Positions 54,780 to 63,367 of a DNA stretch of 64,000 nt are shown here, piece after piece (positions within the stretch are counted from its first letter, which is position 1; every line of letters begins with the position of its first letter). The stretch is from Ktedonobacteria bacterium (lineage in GTDB: Bacteria > Chloroflexota > Ktedonobacteria > Ktedonobacterales > JACDGC01), in assembly GCA_027459785.1 (NCBI GenBank), contig DAIDGU010000037.1, forward strand, positions 1 to 64,000, given 5' to 3'. The position numbers and the translations under genes are program-made. The notes beneath the pieces are model-generated. The model ran no database searches and had not been told where the DNA came from. It worked only from the letters and a program-made list of their open reading frames with translations.

Positions 54780-57146
54780 ATGGCAACCGAACCACCTGAT
54801 GAAACACCTATGCCGAACACGGAGATGAGTGCGCGTGATCTCGCCGCCCTCGTCCCACTTGATGAGCGCGCGCCGGAACCTGGCAACGGCAACGGCGCGA
54901 CGCACCTGAATGGGACGCAAAACGATGGCGCGCCCGCAACGCCGCCCGCCGATGAGGTAGTGCGTTCACGCGCTGGCAGTAGCTATGTGCGCCGTCGCCT
55001 GAATGCCTCGGATGACACGGTGACAATCGAGGCACCTGTCCCCGAACTTGACGCACCGGAGATCGCCGGCAAGCCCTCGCTTACCGGGCGTATCCGAGAA
55101 ATACTTATCGGCTCGCCGATCCCCACCGAGGCCGCCATGCACGAACGCATCGGCCCTTTCAAGGCGTTGGCGATCTTATCATCCGACGCGCTTTCCTCGG
55201 TGGCCTATGGTACAGAGGCCTCGCTGGCGGTGCTGGTGACGGCGGGCGTCTCTTCGACGTTCCATAACCTGTTGTTGGGCCTGTTGATCGTCGCGTTGTT
55301 GGGTATCGTCGCCTTCTCCTACCGGCAAACGATCTTCCATTACCCCAGCGGCGGTGGTTCCTATATCGTCGCCAAGGACAACCTGAACGTCCATTTCGGC
55401 CTGATCGCGGCGGGCGCGCTGCTGATCGATTATGTGCTGACGGTCAGCGTGTCTGTTTCGGCGGGTGTGGATGCGCTCGTTTCCACCTTCGGCGGCCTGG
55501 CGAATGATAGCGTGTGGATCGGCGTCGGCCTGATCGCGTTTCTGGTGGTGATGAACCTGCGCGGCGTGCGCGAATCTGGCACGATCTTCGCCGCGCCCAC
55601 CTACCTTTTCGTCGCCAGCTTTCTCCTGATGGTGCTGGTCGGCGTGATCAAAGCCGCGCTCAGCGGTGGATTGTTTGCCGCAGTGCCACCCCACTACTTG
55701 GCCTATCCCGGCACAGGCAGCTATGTGCCGTTCCCCAGCACGGAGCGCCTGACGCTCTTCCTGATCCTGACGGCCTTCGCGTCGGGCTGTTCGGCGATGA
55801 CTGGCACGGAGGCGATCTCGAACGGCGTGCCAATCTTCAAGGCTCCGCAATCACAGAATGCGGCTAAAACGCTGACCGTCATGGCGCTGTTGCTGGGCGT
55901 GATGTATGCCGGAACGACGTTCCTGGCCTGGCGCTACGGCGTCTTGCCTTACCAGAATAGCAATCCGACAGTCATCTCGCAGCTCGCCAATCTGTTTTTC
56001 ACCGGACCTTTCGGCTGGTTCGTGTATCTCTTCAACTTCTCGACCACGCTGATCCTGGTGCTGGCGGCGAACACCTCCTTCGCCGATTTCCCGCGCCTAT
56101 CGTCGATTCTGGCGCGTGACGACTTCTTGCCGCACTTTTTCAGCATGCAAGGCGACCGCCTCGTCTTCAACACCGGCATTCTGGTGCTGGGCGTTCTCGC
56201 CGCGATCCTGCTGATCATCTTCCACGGCAATACGGAGGCGCTGATCAACCTCTACGCGCTGGGCGTCTTCCTGGCCTTCACCATGTCGCAAGCGGGCATG
56301 GTCAAACGCTGGCTGCACCCACCCCACCCACCGGAAGCACCACCACCGCCCCGCGAACGCGGCTGGCTACGTGGCATGCTGATCAACCTGGCCGGCGCAA
56401 TAGCGACCGGCGTCGTCACGATCATCATCGCAGTGTCAAAATTCGACCGCGGCGCGTGGGTAGTCGTCATCTTGATCCCGGCGCTCTATCTGCTATTCCA
56501 AAGCATCCACCACCATTACAAGAATGCGGAAGGGTTGGTGGATAAGATGACTGTGACGCCACCACGCGAATTCGGACGCCACTTGGTGGTGGTGCCGGTC
56601 GCGCGCATCGACAACCTGAGCCTGCGCGGCCTGGCCTATGCGCGCTCGCTGAGCCGCTACGTGCTGGCCGTCCACGTGGCGACCTCGGACGAAGATGCTG
56701 GCAAGGTGCGCCAACTGTGGCAGCAGCGCGTAAAAAAAGAGGGCTTTTTTCGTGGTGTTCCCGCTGCCGATCTGATCGATGAGCGTCTGCCGGAGCCATT
56801 GATGGATGAGATGTTCGATGGACCGATCGCCGGCCCCGAATTGATCATCGTTAAGTCGCCCTATCGCGCGCTGGCCCGCCCCGTCATCGACTTTGTCGAT
56901 CGCCTGCGCGCTCATCACCAAGACGATCTGATCACCGTCGTGTTGCCCGAATTCGTGCCGACCTACTTCTGGGAGAATCTCTTGCACAACCAGACCGTGT
57001 TATGGCTCAAGTTGCGCCTCATCACGCGCCCCAGCATCGTCACGGTGAGCGTCCCTTATCGCCTGCTGCACCATGACCGCAAGCCCGCCGACCCATCATC
57101 TCCCGCGAAAGATGACGCTGTGCCAGCGGGCGCAACGCAGGAGTGA
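54780..57146 (+). CDS. KimA-type K+ transporter (APC superfamily)
   Basis: A 788-residue protein. An acidic, disordered N-terminus (1-110) precedes about 12 transmembrane helices and a cytoplasmic C-terminal domain (about 590-770). LAILSSDALSSVAYGTEASLAVL, HYPSGGGSYIVAKDNLN and SGCSAMTGTEAISNGVPIFKAPQSQNA match KimA/YdaO, high-affinity potassium importers regulated by c-di-AMP. The C-terminal part (GRHLVVVPVARIDNLSLRGLAYARSLSRYVLAVHVA) has a USP-like fold. A general amino-acid permease is a less likely reading. The ribosome site is weak for ATG 54780, so a later start is possible. Confidence 0.85.
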   Translation: MATEPPDETPMPNTEMSARDLAALVPLDERAPEPGNGNGATHLNGTQNDGAPATPPADEVVRSRAGSSYVRRRLNASDDTVTIEAPVPELDAPEIAGKPSLTGRIREILIGSPIPTEAAMHERIGPFKALAILSSDALSSVAYGTEASLAVLVTAGVSSTFHNLLLGLLIVALLGIVAFSYRQTIFHYPSGGGSYIVAKDNLNVHFGLIAAGALLIDYVLTVSVSVSAGVDALVSTFGGLANDSVWIGVGLIAFLVVMNLRGVRESGTIFAAPTYLFVASFLLMVLVGVIKAALSGGLFAAVPPHYLAYPGTGSYVPFPSTERLTLFLILTAFASGCSAMTGTEAISNGVPIFKAPQSQNAAKTLTVMALLLGVMYAGTTFLAWRYGVLPYQNSNPTVISQLANLFFTGPFGWFVYLFNFSTTLILVLAANTSFADFPRLSSILARDDFLPHFFSMQGDRLVFNTGILVLGVLAAILLIIFHGNTEALINLYALGVFLAFTMSQAGMVKRWLHPPHPPEAPPPPRERGWLRGMLINLAGAIATGVVTIIIAVSKFDRGAWVVVILIPALYLLFQSIHHHYKNAEGLVDKMTVTPPREFGRHLVVVPVARIDNLSLRGLAYARSLSRYVLAVHVATSDEDAGKVRQLWQQRVKKEGFFRGVPAADLIDERLPEPLMDEMFDGPIAGPELIIVKSPYRALARPVIDFVDRLRAHHQDDLITVVLPEFVPTYFWENLLHNQTVLWLKLRLITRPSIVTVSVPYRLLHHDRKPADPSSPAKDDAVPAGATQE

Positions 57147-57261
57147 GATCGGGAAGTTGCTACCGCGCTGGCGACGCGGCAGGCATATCCGCCTCACGAA
57201 CATCTTTGTATGGGCGCGGTTATGCTGTTTTACCAAATAGGGCGAACATGCCTAGACAGCC

Positions 57262-57378
57262 CGCCGGGGGCAACGTTGTCATCATCGTCCGCCCGCCGGG
57301 GGCAAGATCCCAGTCGCCGCGCGGTCGCCGGGGGCAAGATCCCAGTCGCCGCGCGGTCGCCGGGGGTTAAACCCCCGG
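57262..57378. repeat. 32-bp tandem repeat and adjoining palindrome
   Basis: Two identical 32-bp units (57294-57325 and 57326-57357) begin CGCCGGGGGCAAGATCCC. A degenerate unit of the same length precedes them (57262-57293), and a 9-bp partial follows. The array ends in CGGGGGTTAAACCCCCG (57361-57377), a perfect palindrome. The remaining spacer 57147-57686 shows no convincing gene; a minus-strand frame across it is judged spurious. Confidence 0.75.
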
Positions 57379-57686
57379 CTCGGAAAAGGAACCCCTCCGG
57401 GCTAGGGCGCGACATCCCCGCTCGCCATGGTCCCCATGCTCGTGTTGCCCGGCGCGATCCACCCCGGCCTCCTGGCGATTCCGCTGCCATCGGATCAGGA
57501 ATCTGACATAGCAGGTTTCGCCGCGTAGCGTTCAAGCGCGCCAATTAGTTGCAATCGATACCGCCTGCGCCCCCACATGTTCCCCCCGTGAAACGTCCCT
57601 CGCGCCACCCACGTTACGCTAGAGACTAGTCAACAACAATTTTTACAGACAACGTGAGACGGCTCAACATACTAGGGGTGTGCAAC

Positions 57687-59282
57687 ATGTATCATCCACA
57701 AGAGACACAGCCGACGCTGCCGGCTACCCAACGAGTGGCAGGCAACCAGTGGCCGCCACCAGCGGCGCGGCACACAGGCGGCAAGAAGCTTTCGCGGCGC
57801 GGCTTGCTGATCGGCGCGGGCGCGGTCGGCGTCGGCGCAGCGGCCATCACCACTGGCCTGCTCAGCGCCGAAGGCGTCATTCATCTGGGGGCATCGCCCA
57901 CGGCGGCACCCGCCCCCCACGCGCAGATCACCCATCTGCTGCGGCGTGCCGGCTTCGGTGCGACCTGGAGCGAGATCCAGACCTATAGCGCGCTGGGCTG
58001 GACGGGGACCATCGACCGGCTGCTGAATCCGAACAGCGTGCCGGATGACATCGACCAGCGCCTCAACTCGTTAGGGTTGGACCTTTCGCGTCCCATCGAT
58101 GAGCAACGCTGGTGGGTACTGCGCATGCTCTATTCCCAGCGCCCCCTGCTGGAAAAGATGACGCTGTTTTGGCACGGCGTCCTCACCAGCAGCTTCAAAA
58201 AGGTCGGTGGCAAGCGTGGCTATGGCTATCTGATCAATCAGAACAACTTCCTACGCGCCCACGCCTTCGACACGTATGACAACATCTTGCTCGGCATCAC
58301 CCAAGATCCTGCAATGATGTGGTGGTTGGATCTGCGCCTGAATAAGAAACAAGCGCCGAATGAGAATTATGCCCGTGAGTTGATGGAACTTTTCACGCTG
58401 GGCGTCAGCGGCGGCTATACGCAAAACGATGTGCATAATGCCGCGCTGGCGCTGACCGGCTTCAAGCTGCGGCCCGACGGCACCGTAACATACCTGCCGG
58501 AGATGCACGACGACAGTCAGAAGACGCTGCTGGGCCATACCGGCGATTTGAACTATCAGGATGTCATCCGCATCGTCGCCGCGCATCCCGCGACCGGCCC
58601 CTTCATCTGCCGGCGCATCTTCAGCTTCTTCGTGCATGAAAACCCAACGACCGCCGACCTGCAACCGATGGTGAGCGCGTATTACAGTAGCGGCCACAAC
58701 ATGGGGGCGGTCATGCGCGCGATGTTCACCACGCCCGCTTTCCTCGCGCCGGAATCCTACCGCGCCCGCATCAAGAGTCCAGTGGAGTTCACCATCGGCG
58801 CAATCCGCCAGCTTGAACTGGAAGTAGGCGGCTCCGGTGTGGCCGGCGTGATCAACCAGATGGGGCAGATCATCTTTGCCCCACCGAATGTCGCCGGCTG
58901 GCCGGGCGATCAGGGGAGCGCCAACTGGATGAACACGGGTACCTGGCTGGTGCGCGTCAACCTCATCAACAGCTTGCTCAACGGCGTGAAAACGTTCCAG
59001 GGTCAGGGGGGTCAGGGCTTGGGCAACATCGACCAAGTGATGCAGGGCATCATCAGCCGTCAGAACCTGAGTTCAGCCGCCGCCATGGTGGATTATTTCA
59101 CTGCGCTGTTTATCGACGGGCAGATCACCACGCCTCGTCGTCAAACATTGATCGATACGCTGAGCGCCAGTGGCGGCAATGGTGCCAGCGTGAAGCTCAG
59201 TGGCGGTGGCAGCGTCGCCGGCAGTAATCTGCGCACGATGCTGTACCTGTTGATGACCAGCCCTGAATATCAGTTGAACTAA
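57687..59282 (+). CDS. Tat-exported DUF1800 protein
   Basis: A 531-residue protein of the DUF1800 family. The N-terminus has a twin-arginine signal (KKLSRRGLLIGAGAVGVGAAA) after a Pro-rich lead. DUF1800 landmarks are HLLRRAGFGATWSEIQTYSALGWTGTIDRLLNP, FWHGVLTSS, NENYARELMELFTLGVSGGYTQNDV and IIFAPPNVAGWPGDQGSANWMNTGTWLVR. The biochemical role is unknown. The start at 57687 has AGGGGTG upstream. It is followed 12 nt later by a DUF1501 gene, the usual companion. Confidence 0.9.
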   Translation: MYHPQETQPTLPATQRVAGNQWPPPAARHTGGKKLSRRGLLIGAGAVGVGAAAITTGLLSAEGVIHLGASPTAAPAPHAQITHLLRRAGFGATWSEIQTYSALGWTGTIDRLLNPNSVPDDIDQRLNSLGLDLSRPIDEQRWWVLRMLYSQRPLLEKMTLFWHGVLTSSFKKVGGKRGYGYLINQNNFLRAHAFDTYDNILLGITQDPAMMWWLDLRLNKKQAPNENYARELMELFTLGVSGGYTQNDVHNAALALTGFKLRPDGTVTYLPEMHDDSQKTLLGHTGDLNYQDVIRIVAAHPATGPFICRRIFSFFVHENPTTADLQPMVSAYYSSGHNMGAVMRAMFTTPAFLAPESYRARIKSPVEFTIGAIRQLELEVGGSGVAGVINQMGQIIFAPPNVAGWPGDQGSANWMNTGTWLVRVNLINSLLNGVKTFQGQGGQGLGNIDQVMQGIISRQNLSSAAAMVDYFTALFIDGQITTPRRQTLIDTLSASGGNGASVKLSGGGSVAGSNLRTMLYLLMTSPEYQLN

Positions 59283-59294
59283 AGGAGCGGCTTC

Positions 59295-60590
59295 ATGAAT
59301 CGGCTTTCGCGCCGCGCGATCTTGAAAGACGGTTGCCTGGCCGTGGGGTCCGGCCTCCTCGCGCCCGGCATCTTTGGCGCGCTGGCGCAGGTGCCGGCGC
59401 AAGCGGCGACCTTGGGCGCACCCCTCGCTGGCCCCGCTGCGTCCAACGGGCGTGTTCTCGTGGTGGTGCAATTGGCCGGCGGCAATGACGGCCTGCAAGC
59501 GGTCATCCCTTACGCCGATCCGCTGTATACGCAGATGCGCCCGACGCTCGGTGTCGCCAAGAGTAATCAGATCCCGCTGAGCGCGCAAATGGCGCTGCAT
59601 GCCGACCTCGGCGCGCTCAAGCCGCTGTGGGATGCCGGCGAGATGGCCGTGATCCAGGGCGTCGGCTATCCCAACCCCAACCTCTCGCACTTCCAATCGA
59701 TGTACATCTGGCAGACGTTAGATATGACGGGCGCGCAGGGGACGGCGCAGACCGGCTGGCTGGGGAGTTATTTGCATAACGCTGGCGCGTCAATCCAGCA
59801 GCCCTTCACAGGCGTGAACGGCGGGGCGCTGCTCCCCGAAGCGTTCATGGCCCCTGGCATCTCCGTGCCGGCGATCAGTTCGGCAGCGGCTTTCAGCGTG
59901 CGGCCCGATCCCGCCGATCAGCAGCGCGCGGGGCAGCGCCGCCAGGCGCTGCTGAACTACACCTCGTCTTTCACTGGCACCTCGGACGCGCAGACCACCT
60001 TCGCCAAGCTCCTGAGCGATACTTCACAGGCGGCAGCGACCGGCTCCGATCAGTTTGCCAAAGCGGCGGCGAATTACAAGCCAGCGGCGGGCGTCACGTA
60101 TCCAGCGCAGTCGAGCCTGGCAGCGAGCTTGCAGATCGTGGCGGCAACCATCACGCAGGGGTTGGGCGTGCGCGTGGCGTATGTGACGCTCGGCGGCTTC
60201 GACACCCACGCCGACGAGGTGAACACGCTGCATCTGCTTTATCCCGAACTGGCGCAATCCCTCGCCGCCTTCTGGCAAGACATGCATGCGCAAGGGACCG
60301 CCGATACCATCATGATGATGACGTGGTCCGAGTTTGGTCGGCGCGTCCACGAGAACGGCAGCACCGGCACCGACCACGGCACCGCCGCGCCACAATTCGT
60401 CTTCGGCCCCGGCGTGGCGGGCGGCCTGCACGGCACCGCGCCCAACCTCGCCAATCTGGACTCCACCGGCAATCTGCTTTTCCAGACCGATTTCCGCTCC
60501 TACTACGCCACCATCATCCAAAACTGGCTTGGCGCGGACGCGCCGACCGTCCTGGGCGGCAGTTATCCCCTGCTGGATTTCGTCAAGTAG
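59295..60590 (+). CDS. Tat-exported DUF1501 protein
   Basis: A 431-residue member of DUF1501, a branch of the alkaline-phosphatase/sulfatase-like fold. A twin-arginine signal (LSRRAILKDG...LLAPGIFGALA) starts it. Family segments are VVVQLAGGNDGLQAVIPY, YVTLGGFDTHADEVNTLH and MMTWSEFGRRVHENGSTGTDHGTAAPQFVFG, with His and Asp residues that may bind metal. Function is unknown; the DUF1800-DUF1501 gene pair recurs in many bacteria and the products probably act together outside the cytoplasm. Confidence 0.9.
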   Translation: MNRLSRRAILKDGCLAVGSGLLAPGIFGALAQVPAQAATLGAPLAGPAASNGRVLVVVQLAGGNDGLQAVIPYADPLYTQMRPTLGVAKSNQIPLSAQMALHADLGALKPLWDAGEMAVIQGVGYPNPNLSHFQSMYIWQTLDMTGAQGTAQTGWLGSYLHNAGASIQQPFTGVNGGALLPEAFMAPGISVPAISSAAAFSVRPDPADQQRAGQRRQALLNYTSSFTGTSDAQTTFAKLLSDTSQAAATGSDQFAKAAANYKPAAGVTYPAQSSLAASLQIVAATITQGLGVRVAYVTLGGFDTHADEVNTLHLLYPELAQSLAAFWQDMHAQGTADTIMMMTWSEFGRRVHENGSTGTDHGTAAPQFVFGPGVAGGLHGTAPNLANLDSTGNLLFQTDFRSYYATIIQNWLGADAPTVLGGSYPLLDFVK

Positions 60591-60604
60591 AGCAATAAGC
60601 GGCG

Positions 60605-60633
60605 GGCGTTGGTACAACTATCGCACCAACGCC
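60605..60633 (+). terminator. hairpin after the DUF1501 gene
   Basis: GGCGTTGGT (60605-60613) and ACCAACGCC (60625-60633) form a 9-bp stem with an 11-nt loop, 14 nt after the stop codon. No T-run follows, so termination is only likely, not assured. The remaining spacer up to 60869 shows no gene. Confidence 0.45.
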
Positions 60634-60869
60634 AATAGGAACTGCGAGAGATATGATCACGTGCTAGCAGCGTGAGCGACGCATGGAGCCGCGAGGTGGC
60701 TACAACTCCTCGCGGCCTCCCATCCGCCGTATATTTTTGACACATTACCAACCATCCGCTCCTTTTTGTCATAACCTGTAATGTGGTTCGTATGACATAT
60801 TGGTTATACTTCTTCCGGGATAACAGGAACACTAGAACTCAGACTGTTTGCTATAAAGGAGCGCACAGT

Positions 60870-62000
60870 ATGGCGACGAAGAAGACGACCAAAACCAGCA
60901 GTGCTACGAAAACGGCTTCAGCAGCCACGAAAAACCCCCAAGCAGATGCTTTCGATGAAGCCAAACTGATGGCCTTCGTCGAAAAAGCGGTGGGCGAGTT
61001 CGGCGTCATCGCCAGCGCGGCGCTGGTGGTGATCGGTGACAAGCTAGGTTTGTACCAGGCGATGGTGGATGGCAAGCCGGTGACATCGGCGGAACTGGCA
61101 GCACGCACGAAGACGACGGAACGCTACATCCGTGAATGGCTGATCAACCAGGCGGCCAGCGGCATCCTGGCGTATGATTCAGCTACCCAACACTATCGGT
61201 TGCCACCGGAACACGCGGTCGCGCTCACCGACCAAAGCAGCCCAGCCTATGTTATCGGCGGCTACCAGTTGATCACCGCGATGCTGCGCGCGGAGCCACG
61301 CATCGCCGAGGCGTTTCGCACCGGCACGGGGATGGCTTGGGGCGAGCATGATCCCGCGCTCTTTGAGGGTGTCGAACGGTTCTTCCGCCCCGGCTATACG
61401 GCGAATCTGGTAGACACCTGGCTTCCCGCGCTGGACGGCGTGCATGCCAAGCTGGCGGCGGGGGCAGCGGTCGCCGACATCGGCTGTGGCCACGGTGCCT
61501 CGACGATCATCATGGCCAAGGCATATCCGCAGTCGCACTTCTACGGCTTCGATAACCACGCCCCCTCGATTGATGCGGCCCGCGCGCGGGCGCAGGAGGC
61601 CGGCGTAGCGGAGCGCGTGACGTTCGCGGTCGCCAGCGCACAGGACTTTCCTGATCACCGCTACGCGCTCGTCGCGTTTTTCGATTGCCTGCACGACATG
61701 GGCGATCCGGTGGGCGCGCTGAAGCGCACGCGCGCGACCATCGATCCCGACGGCACGGTGCTGTTGGTCGAACCGATGGCTGGCACGGCGGTCGAAGAGA
61801 ATTTCAATCCGGTAGGACGCATCTATTCCGCCGCGTCGGTGCTGTGCTGCACGCCGAACGCTGTGGCGACGGGGCCGGTGGCGCTCGGCACGGTGGCGAC
61901 GGATGACGCGCTACGCGAGGTGGCGGCAGCAGCCGGCTTCACGCGCTTCCGGCGGGCGCTGGCCTCGCCCCTCAATCGCTTCTTCGAGGTGCGCGTGTAG
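60870..62000 (+). CDS. class I SAM-dependent methyltransferase with winged-helix N-domain
   Basis: A 376-residue methyltransferase. A Lys-Thr-Ala-rich tail (1-25) leads into a helical, winged-helix-like domain (about 35-120: GVIASAALVVIGDKLGLYQAM, TSAELAARTKTTERYIREWLINQAASGIL). The SAM fold follows with VADIGCGHGASTIIMAKAYP, YGFDNHAPSIDAAR and ALVAFFDCLHDMGDPVGALKRTRATIDPDGTVLLVEP. The architecture resembles small-molecule O- or C-methyltransferases; substrate unknown. The start at 60870 has AAAGGA 9 nt upstream; the frame from 60783 is ignored. It converges on nuoH. Confidence 0.87.
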   Translation: MATKKTTKTSSATKTASAATKNPQADAFDEAKLMAFVEKAVGEFGVIASAALVVIGDKLGLYQAMVDGKPVTSAELAARTKTTERYIREWLINQAASGILAYDSATQHYRLPPEHAVALTDQSSPAYVIGGYQLITAMLRAEPRIAEAFRTGTGMAWGEHDPALFEGVERFFRPGYTANLVDTWLPALDGVHAKLAAGAAVADIGCGHGASTIIMAKAYPQSHFYGFDNHAPSIDAARARAQEAGVAERVTFAVASAQDFPDHRYALVAFFDCLHDMGDPVGALKRTRATIDPDGTVLLVEPMAGTAVEENFNPVGRIYSAASVLCCTPNAVATGPVALGTVATDDALREVAAAAGFTRFRRALASPLNRFFEVRV

Positions 62001-62013
62001 CATCACCGGTAAC

Positions 62014-62053
62014 GCTGGCGGACGGCATGCCCATTCACCGGCTGCCCGCCAGC
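62014..62053. terminator. hairpin between convergent methyltransferase and nuoH
   Basis: GCTGGCGG (62014-62021) and CCGCCAGC (62046-62053) can pair around a 24-nt loop, spanning the stop region of nuoH. It may serve both convergent transcripts, but no T-run is evident on either side. Confidence 0.3.
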
Positions 62054-63345
62054 GTCTCCGTCTCGCCGGCGGGCAGCGCCTGGCCTGCCGTTGTGCCGGG
62101 CGGTGGCGGCAGGGCCGCCTTGGCGTTGCGGGCCAGCGCGCGCTGGCGGGCTTGCACCCACGGTGGCAGCGTCCCCTTGGGCGACGCGCCGATGGCGCGG
62201 CTCAGCAGGAGGACGTAGCCGATCAGCATCACAAAGTTCACGCCGCCCGTTACCCACAGCGTATAGGGTTGCGGCACGGCCAGCAGCAACGCGGCGGTGA
62301 CGAGGATATTCACCAGCGTCACGGGGATCAGGATCAGCCAGGCATATTGCATCAACTGGTCGGCGCGCAGGCGCGGCAGTGTGGTGCGCACCCAGATGAA
62401 GATCGATTGCAAGAAGTAGACCTTCACCAGGAACCAGAAGACGGCGATCACGTTGAAGATCAGATCCGCGACGGAAAAGACGCCGCCGGGATTGGCCGTT
62501 ACAGTGGAGTGCCAGAAGGCGAGGTCCGCCCCCGGTCCCGACCAGCCACCCAGGAACAGCACCGTCGCCACGCTGGAAACGATCAGCATGTTGCCATATT
62601 CGCCCAGGAAGAACATCGCCCACTGCATGCCTGAATATTCAGTCAGGTAGCCAGCGACCAGTTCGGATTCCGCTTCCGGCAGGTCGAAGGGCGCGCGATT
62701 CGTTTCCGCCAGGCCACAGGTGTAATAGATGATCAGGCCGAGCGGCTGGATCAGGACGAACCACAGCCACCAGGGATGCATCTGCGCGCTGACGATATCG
62801 GTGAAGGAGATCGAGCCGATGCCGTTGTGCGAGACGACACTGGTGAGCATCACCACGCCGACCAGCGACAGCAGCAAGGGCAACTCATACGAGATCATCT
62901 GCGCGGCGGAACGCAAGCCGCCGATCAGGGAATACTTGCTGTTCGATCCCCAGCCGGCCATGAAGACGCCGATCACGTCCAGCGAACTGAGCGCGACATA
63001 CAGCAAGAGGCCCGTGCCGAGCGCGCTGGTCGTCATGAAGGGCGAGAACGGCAACATCACGAAGGCCGTCAGCACCGGCGCGAAAAAGATCATCGGTGCC
63101 AGCGAAAAGATCGCATTATCCGTATCGCGTGAGCGCACGATCTCTTTCAGCAGCAGCTTCATCACATCATAAGTCGATTGCAGCGCGCCGAAAGGGCCGT
63201 AATACTTCGGTCCCACACGATCCTGCATGAACGCCATGACCTTGCGTTCGGCATATACCATGATGACGGCATTCGTCGCCACCAGGAAGATGAAAAACAG
63301 CAACGTCACCACGAAGTGAACGATCTGAAATCCAATGTTCACCAC
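62035..63345 (-). CDS. nuoH: NADH-quinone oxidoreductase subunit H
   Basis: A 436-residue membrane subunit of complex I, forming part of the quinone tunnel and the E-channel to proton pumping. ERKVMAFMQDRVGPKYYGPFGALQSTYDVMKLLLKE is the conserved TM1 loop, and later AETNRAPFDLPEAESELVAGYLTEYSGMQWAMFFLGEYGN is the hallmark acidic loop. It is about 100 residues longer than the 320-340 usual, mainly through an Ala-Pro-rich tail (SPKGTLPPWVQARQRALARNAKAALPPPP). It follows nuoD by 22 nt; no nuoI comes after it. Confidence 0.94.
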   Translation of the reverse strand: MVNIGFQIVHFVVTLLFFIFLVATNAVIMVYAERKVMAFMQDRVGPKYYGPFGALQSTYDVMKLLLKEIVRSRDTDNAIFSLAPMIFFAPVLTAFVMLPFSPFMTTSALGTGLLLYVALSSLDVIGVFMAGWGSNSKYSLIGGLRSAAQMISYELPLLLSLVGVVMLTSVVSHNGIGSISFTDIVSAQMHPWWLWFVLIQPLGLIIYYTCGLAETNRAPFDLPEAESELVAGYLTEYSGMQWAMFFLGEYGNMLIVSSVATVLFLGGWSGPGADLAFWHSTVTANPGGVFSVADLIFNVIAVFWFLVKVYFLQSIFIWVRTTLPRLRADQLMQYAWLILIPVTLVNILVTAALLLAVPQPYTLWVTGGVNFVMLIGYVLLLSRAIGASPKGTLPPWVQARQRALARNAKAALPPPPGTTAGQALPAGETETLAGSR

Positions 63346-63367
63346 AACACCCGCTCCCGATCTATTT

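Noticed and set aside
57262..57366. CRISPR array
   Set aside because: The 32-bp repeats are contiguous without spacers, and there are no cas genes.
57230..57544. A 104-codon minus-strand frame with high coding look
   Set aside because: It lies across the 32-bp tandem repeats and the palindrome, has no ribosome site and its residues simply repeat; judged a by-product of GC-rich repeats.
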